DNA of 62,067 bases. It comes from Marinobacterium rhizophilum DSM 18822 (GTDB lineage: Bacteria; Pseudomonadota; Gammaproteobacteria; Pseudomonadales; Balneatricaceae). The notes beneath the pieces were generated by a model. That model did no database searches. It was not told the DNA's origin and worked only from the letters and a program-made list of their open reading frames with translations. The translations under genes were made by a program, and so were the position numbers. The stretch lies in the NCBI RefSeq assembly GCF_000378045.1, contig NZ_KB899116.1, forward strand, positions 1 through 62,067, in the 5' to 3' direction. Shown one piece after another: positions 58,411-62,067 of the stretch. How positions within the stretch are numbered: the first letter of the stretch is position 1; each line of letters opens with the position of its first letter.

Positions 58411-59874
58411 TTACTCGGCGCTGGCGACTTGAGTGCTTGAATAGGTTTCAAGCTGTGCCATGAGCGCCTGGGACGTAGACATGAAGGACGCCCGTTCAGA
58501 CTTGGGAACCGGGTCTGCGTGGGGCAGCTTCACAGTAACGGGGTTCTTGTGGACTCCGTTCACCTGGAATTCGTAATGCAGGTGGGGGCCCGTTACCATG
58601 CCGGACTTGCCGACGTAGCCAATGAGCTGGCCCTGCTTGATTCGGCTACCCACAGACAGGCCTTTTTTGAAACGGGACATGTGGGCGTAGAGCGTATTGA
58701 TGTTATTGCCGTGCTGCAAAATAATGACGTTGCCATAACCGCCTTTCACGCCCCGGAATATGATCTTGCCATCGCCGGCAGCCTTTATCGGCGTACCTAT
58801 GCTGGCGGCGTAGTCGACGCCCTTGTGCGCACGAATCCTGTTCAGGACCGGGTGTTTTCGCTTCATGTTAAAGTTGGAACTGATGCGGGCAAAGTCGACG
58901 GGAGTGCGCAGAAACGCCTTGCGCATGCTCTCGCCCTTGGGGGTGTAGTAGCTGGTGTTGCCCTTGGAGTCGGTGTAGCGCAATGATGTGAAGGTATCAC
59001 CCTGGTTGGTGAACTCAGCGGCGACAATCTTGCCGACGCCAATGACCTTGCCATCAAGTTTCTTTTCTTCGTAGATCACGCGAAAACTGTCGCCCTTGCG
59101 GATATCAAGCGCGAAATCCACGTCCCAGCCGAACAGGGCGGCCATTTCCATGATGGTGTTGCTGGGCAGGCCGGCTTTTTCGCCGTCCAGAAAGAGCGAG
59201 CTTTCTATCGTGCCATAGGCATAGCGATGCTCGATGTCGGGTTTCTTTTCGACAGTATCGATGCTGTAGCTGTCACCGTCCTGTTCCAGCAGTACCTGCT
59301 TGAGCGGATTGATCAGGTGCTTGAGCTTCTTCAGTTCGCCGTTCTGGATTAGAAAAGAGAGGGACTCACCGGGGTACAGACGCTTGAGAGCATCGCTATT
59401 CTTGGTCGCTTCGCTCACGATAAAGACATCACGGGCCGAGAGGCCTGCACGTTTGAACAGGGTGCTGAGGTTGTCGCCTGCGGTAACTTTATAGTCGACC
59501 CAATTTTCGGCTTTGGGCGCGGGTACGGGGGCGGGCTCTGCAGACGCTGGTTCAGGAGTGGTCTGCGCGTTGGTGGCAACGACCTGATCCGTATTCTTGT
59601 CTGGGATCTCTTCGCGATCTGTCAGAGTTGCGTTCTGTCGCTCCGGCGTAGCGGGCGCGATTGCGTCTTTGTTGAGGTTGAGATCAAGTTTCAGGGTTTC
59701 CTGCGAGCTGGATCGGGACGACGAAAGATCGCCTCGAGTGGCCGACACTTCTTCAGAGGGCACCAGCATCAGGGTAAAACCTATAATGACGGCGCATACA
59801 GAAGCCGCTACCAAGTGCACGGCGGGAAGACGATTACCTATAACTTTAATGATGTTCAACACAATGCTACCCAT
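58411..59874 (-). CDS. M23 peptidoglycan endopeptidase with LysM-like domain
   Basis: From ATG 59874 the product is 487 residues: an N-terminal transmembrane or signal segment (LPAVHLVAASVCAVIIGFTLML), a disordered acidic/proline stretch, a LysM/OapA-like domain (DYKVTAGDNLSTLFKRAGLSARDVFIV), a middle domain, and an M23 metallopeptidase domain with zinc ligands in HKGVDYAASIGTP and GPHLHYEF. This is the architecture of MepM-type endopeptidases that cut cross-links for cell growth. The frame continues 12 residues upstream, and neither start has a strong Shine-Dalgarno. It precedes anmK and is divergent from tyrS. Confidence 0.93.
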   Translation of the reverse strand: MGSIVLNIIKVIGNRLPAVHLVAASVCAVIIGFTLMLVPSEEVSATRGDLSSSRSSSQETLKLDLNLNKDAIAPATPERQNATLTDREEIPDKNTDQVVATNAQTTPEPASAEPAPVPAPKAENWVDYKVTAGDNLSTLFKRAGLSARDVFIVSEATKNSDALKRLYPGESLSFLIQNGELKKLKHLINPLKQVLLEQDGDSYSIDTVEKKPDIEHRYAYGTIESSLFLDGEKAGLPSNTIMEMAALFGWDVDFALDIRKGDSFRVIYEEKKLDGKVIGVGKIVAAEFTNQGDTFTSLRYTDSKGNTSYYTPKGESMRKAFLRTPVDFARISSNFNMKRKHPVLNRIRAHKGVDYAASIGTPIKAAGDGKIIFRGVKGGYGNVIILQHGNNINTLYAHMSRFKKGLSVGSRIKQGQLIGYVGKSGMVTGPHLHYEFQVNGVHKNPVTVKLPHADPVPKSERASFMSTSQALMAQLETYSSTQVASAE

Positions 59875-60048
59875 ATACAGAAAATCCAGCGCTGCCCTAT
59901 TTAACCGCAAACTTTAATGGATTGCCAAAATAGAATATCGGCTGTGACAACAAAACCTTGATAGTGGTTCGCGGCTGTTTGTTTGGATGCAGACGGGCGG
60001 GTAGAATACCGGCCCTAATGTTGGGCGAATCCAGGGTATTCGAAAGCA

Positions 60049-61350
60049 ATGAGCGATATGACACTGTTACAGGATCTCAAGGCGCGCGGTTTGATCGCGC
60101 AGACCACAAGCGAAGATGAGCTTGATCAGCATCTGAATGAGAGCAGTGTGACACTCTATTGTGGCTTTGATCCCACGGCAGACAGTTTGCACCTTGGGCA
60201 CCTGGTTCCGCTGCTGATGCTCAAGCGTTTTCAGGATTATGGACATCGACCGATCGCATTGGTTGGGGGCGCGACCGGGATGATCGGCGACCCGAGCTTC
60301 AAGGCTCAGGAACGCTCCCTTAATACAGCTGATGTGGTGGCGCAGTGGAGCAATTGCCTCAAGACCCAGATCAGTCGATTTATCAATTTCGACGAGTCTG
60401 ATGGCGGCGCTATCCTGGCGAACAACTACGATTGGACTGCCAGCATCGATGTGCTTACTTTCCTGCGTGATATCGGCAAGCACTTCACGGTAAACACGAT
60501 GATTTCAAAGGAGTCGGTGCGTCAGCGAATAGAACGCGAAGGCTCCGGCATTTCCTTTACCGAGTTCACTTACCAGATTCTGCAGTCCTACGATTACCAG
60601 TATCTCAACAAGGAGTATGGCTGCACGCTGCAGATCGGAGGCTCCGATCAGTGGGGCAATATTGTCGGTGGCATTGACCTGACACGCCGCATGAATAGAG
60701 CCCATGTGTATGGGCTGACACTGCCATTGATTACCAAGTCAGACGGTACCAAGTTCGGCAAGACAGAAGGCGGTGCGGTATGGCTGGATGCCAACAAGAC
60801 ATCGCCCTATGCCTTCTACCAGTTCTGGCTGCAGACGCCGGATGCCGATGTCTACCGCTTCCTTAAGTTCTTCACCTTTATGTCGGTGGCCGACATCGAT
60901 GCGCTGGAGCAGCAGGATGCGGAGCGCGAAGGTAAGCCCTTGGGGCAGACAGTCCTTGCCCGCGAAGTTACCGCACTGGTCCATGGCGAGGAAGGCTTTA
61001 TTGCAGCACAGCGAATTACAGAGGCTCTGTTCTCCGGCGATCTTTCTAATCTCGGTGAAAACGACTACGAGCAGCTGAGTCTGGATGGGTTGCCATCCTC
61101 GGTGCTGAATGCCGATACGCTGGCTGAAACACCGTTGACCACGCTATTTGCCGATGCAGGCCTGGCTGCATCCGGCAAGCAGGTCAAGGATGCGCTGCAG
61201 CGCAAGGCTGTCATTATCAATGGTGAAGAGTTCGGCATGGAAGACAACCTGAACGCGCAGGGTGTCTTCAGTGCCGAGCGTGCTTTGTTCGGCAAGTACT
61301 TCCTGGTGAAGCTGGGCAAGAAAAAACATCATCTGTTTGTCGCGGGCTAA
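60049..61350 (+). CDS. tyrS: Tyrosyl-tRNA synthetase
   Basis: TyrS charges tRNA-Tyr. The 433-residue class I synthetase has the HIGH-like motif [35 protein letters not shown] and the KMSKS-like [11 protein letters not shown], with a C-terminal S4 domain ([19 protein letters not shown]). It is the E. coli/TyrRS-S type rather than the TyrZ type. It is followed by a strong terminator and then the rRNA operon, the same order as tyrS-rrn in pseudomonads. Confidence 0.98.
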   Translation: MSDMTLLQDLKARGLIAQTTSEDELDQHLNESSVTLYCGFDPTADSLHLGHLVPLLMLKRFQDYGHRPIALVGGATGMIGDPSFKAQERSLNTADVVAQWSNCLKTQISRFINFDESDGGAILANNYDWTASIDVLTFLRDIGKHFTVNTMISKESVRQRIEREGSGISFTEFTYQILQSYDYQYLNKEYGCTLQIGGSDQWGNIVGGIDLTRRMNRAHVYGLTLPLITKSDGTKFGKTEGGAVWLDANKTSPYAFYQFWLQTPDADVYRFLKFFTFMSVADIDALEQQDAEREGKPLGQTVLAREVTALVHGEEGFIAAQRITEALFSGDLSNLGENDYEQLSLDGLPSSVLNADTLAETPLTTLFADAGLAASGKQVKDALQRKAVIINGEEFGMEDNLNAQGVFSAERALFGKYFLVKLGKKKHHLFVAG

Positions 61351-61393
61351 ACCGGCCCGTTCGCGATCTGCGCGAATAGTTATAATGAGATGC

Positions 61394-61425
61394 AAGGGCG
61401 CCCCTAATGGGCGCCCTTTTCTTTT
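61394..61425 (+). terminator. Terminator after tyrS
   Basis: AAGGGCGCCC (61394-61403) pairs with GGGCGCCCTT (61409-61418) around CTAAT, followed by a T-rich run (TTTTCTTTT). Confidence 0.93.
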
Positions 61426-61619
61426 ATGGGGCTTTTGATATGGAGCTGCTGGCGATTGTTATCGGCTCGGTCCGGTTTTATTCACGGGGCTTTGGCAGGC
61501 TCATGAGTGCTAATGGTTAACTACTGTTTATTATTTAAACCAATTGTGTGCTTCCAGGCGTTTTCCAAGCCCGGATTCGGCCTTTTTTCACTTTCCGGGC
61601 ATTATTTTCAAAAGGGCTG

Positions 61620-61647
61620 TTGACTCTCCGCTGGGGGGATGTAGAAT
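61620..61647 (+). promoter_or_regulatory. rRNA operon promoter P1
   Basis: TTGACT (61620-61625) and TAGAAT (61642-61647) are separated by 16 bases, followed by a GC-rich discriminator (GCGCACC) typical of ppGpp/DksA-controlled rRNA promoters. An AT-rich stretch lies upstream. Confidence 0.8.
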
Positions 61648-61805
61648 GCGCACCTCGCTTAGGGAGAGCGGCTTTAACGGCCCTCAAGCAGAGCGAGCAA
61701 GTCGGAAGTAAGTGGTTGATTTTCTTGCAAAGTTAACCGGAGTTATCGACTTGTGAGTCACCCTGTTTTCCTCGCGGCTCCGGCCACGAAAGTTGAAAAA
61801 AAGGG

Positions 61806-61833
61806 TTGACTTAAAACACTGAGTCGCTAGAAT
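61806..61833 (+). promoter_or_regulatory. rRNA operon promoter P2
   Basis: TTGACT (61806-61811) and TAGAAT (61828-61833) have the same hexamers and the same 16-base spacing as P1, again followed by GCGCCTC. Position matches the P2 promoter of rRNA operons. Confidence 0.82.
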
Positions 61834-61885
61834 ATGCGCCTCACTTGAGACACGGGATCAGCGGTAACGGTCCTTGAGTCCAAAC

Positions 61886-61897
61886 GCTCTTTAACAA
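61886..61897 (+). promoter_or_regulatory. boxA antitermination site in the rRNA leader
   Basis: GCTCTTTAACAA matches the boxA element at which NusB/NusE and NusA (encoded in this window) assemble the rRNA antitermination complex. It lies about 50 bases after P2. Confidence 0.85.
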
Positions 61898-62009
61898 ATT
61901 GATCAGGTAATTCGTGTGGGCGCTTGTCAGGATAAGGCATAAAAGCTTTATCAAGGTAAGCAACCTTCATGTGAATTCATTTAAGTTGTTTTAGCTTGAG
62001 CAGATTTAT

Positions 62010-62023
62010 CGATACTTCGGTAT
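62010..62023 (+). other. Short UUCG hairpin in the pre-16S leader
   Basis: GATAC-TTCG-GTATC is a 5-bp stem with a UUCG tetraloop, about ten bases before the mature 16S start. It is part of the precursor leader that is removed during 16S maturation. Confidence 0.6.
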
Positions 62024-62032
62024 CTTGATTTT

Positions 62033-62067
62033 AAACTGAAGAGTTTGATCATGGCTCAGATTGAACG
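62033..62067 (+). rRNA. rrs: 16S ribosomal RNA, 5' end (partial)
   Basis: AAACTGAAGAGTTTGATCAT followed by GGCTCAGATTGAACG is the universal bacterial 16S 5' end, cut off by the window edge. The exact mature start is uncertain by one or two bases. Confidence 0.97.

Overview
The window reads as a chromosomal housekeeping segment of a gammaproteobacterium related to Pseudomonas, most likely a marine Oceanospirillales/Marinobacterium-type organism. This is inferred from gene content and gene order, not from a database search. It is bounded by ribosomal RNA: a 5S gene and terminator at the left edge, and tandem rRNA promoters, boxA and the first bases of a 16S gene at the right edge, both on the + strand. 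No phage, insertion sequence, CRISPR array or obvious island is visible. Codon use and protein families look uniform.

Left third (1.6-22.5 kb, + strand): carAB-greA, then rlmE, ftsH, folP, glmM, tpiA, secG, tRNA-Leu(GAG), initiator tRNA-Met, rimP, nusA, infB, rbfA, truB, rpsO and pnp, with yhbY alone on the minus strand. This is the classic translation/transcription block of gammaproteobacteria, covering nucleotide and folate precursors, cell-wall precursor synthesis, quality control, and initiation, elongation and RNA decay. Several leader structures are visible: a terminator-type leader before carA, two hairpins before rimP, and a long near-perfect hairpin before pnp.

Middle (22.5-41 kb, mostly minus strand): rsuA-rsmC-yciC-like, a queD-like gene, a large exported DUF6351-type protein, an acetyl-CoA acetyltransferase, panC-panB-folK-pcnB, then cbrB-cbrA-cbrX-gluQ and dksA. 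The most interesting element is the 1.37 kb gap between pcnB and cbrB. It holds two tandem sigma-54-driven small RNA genes with the architecture of CrcZ/CrcY. They carry A-rich Hfq/Crc-binding motifs displayed in the loops of six hairpins whose stems differ but whose loops are conserved. Each RNA has a GG-N10-GC promoter and a palindromic GTAAC/GTTAC activator site about 98 bp upstream of the predicted start. Together with CbrA/CbrB this is a complete carbon-catabolite-repression control module. pcnB itself has an A-rich motif at its start codon and an N-terminal membrane anchor.

Right third (41-62 kb): a PLP aminotransferase and sfsA, a small Rieske protein, a TonB-like protein with a hexanucleotide repeat, a FecCD/HmuV-type ABC pair, an APH/P-loop kinase fusion, mrcB with a TPR lipoprotein (LpoP-like activator candidate), a CBS protein, hemL, thiE, a ClC-CBS channel, argC, erpA behind a good IscR type-1 site, anmK, an M23 peptidase and tyrS, followed by the next rRNA operon. 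Gaps longer than 300 bp without a gene are 315-779, 1389-1775, 28093-28444, 29627-30072, the sRNA region 33685-35053 and the rRNA leader 61420-62032. Each is described in the feature list.
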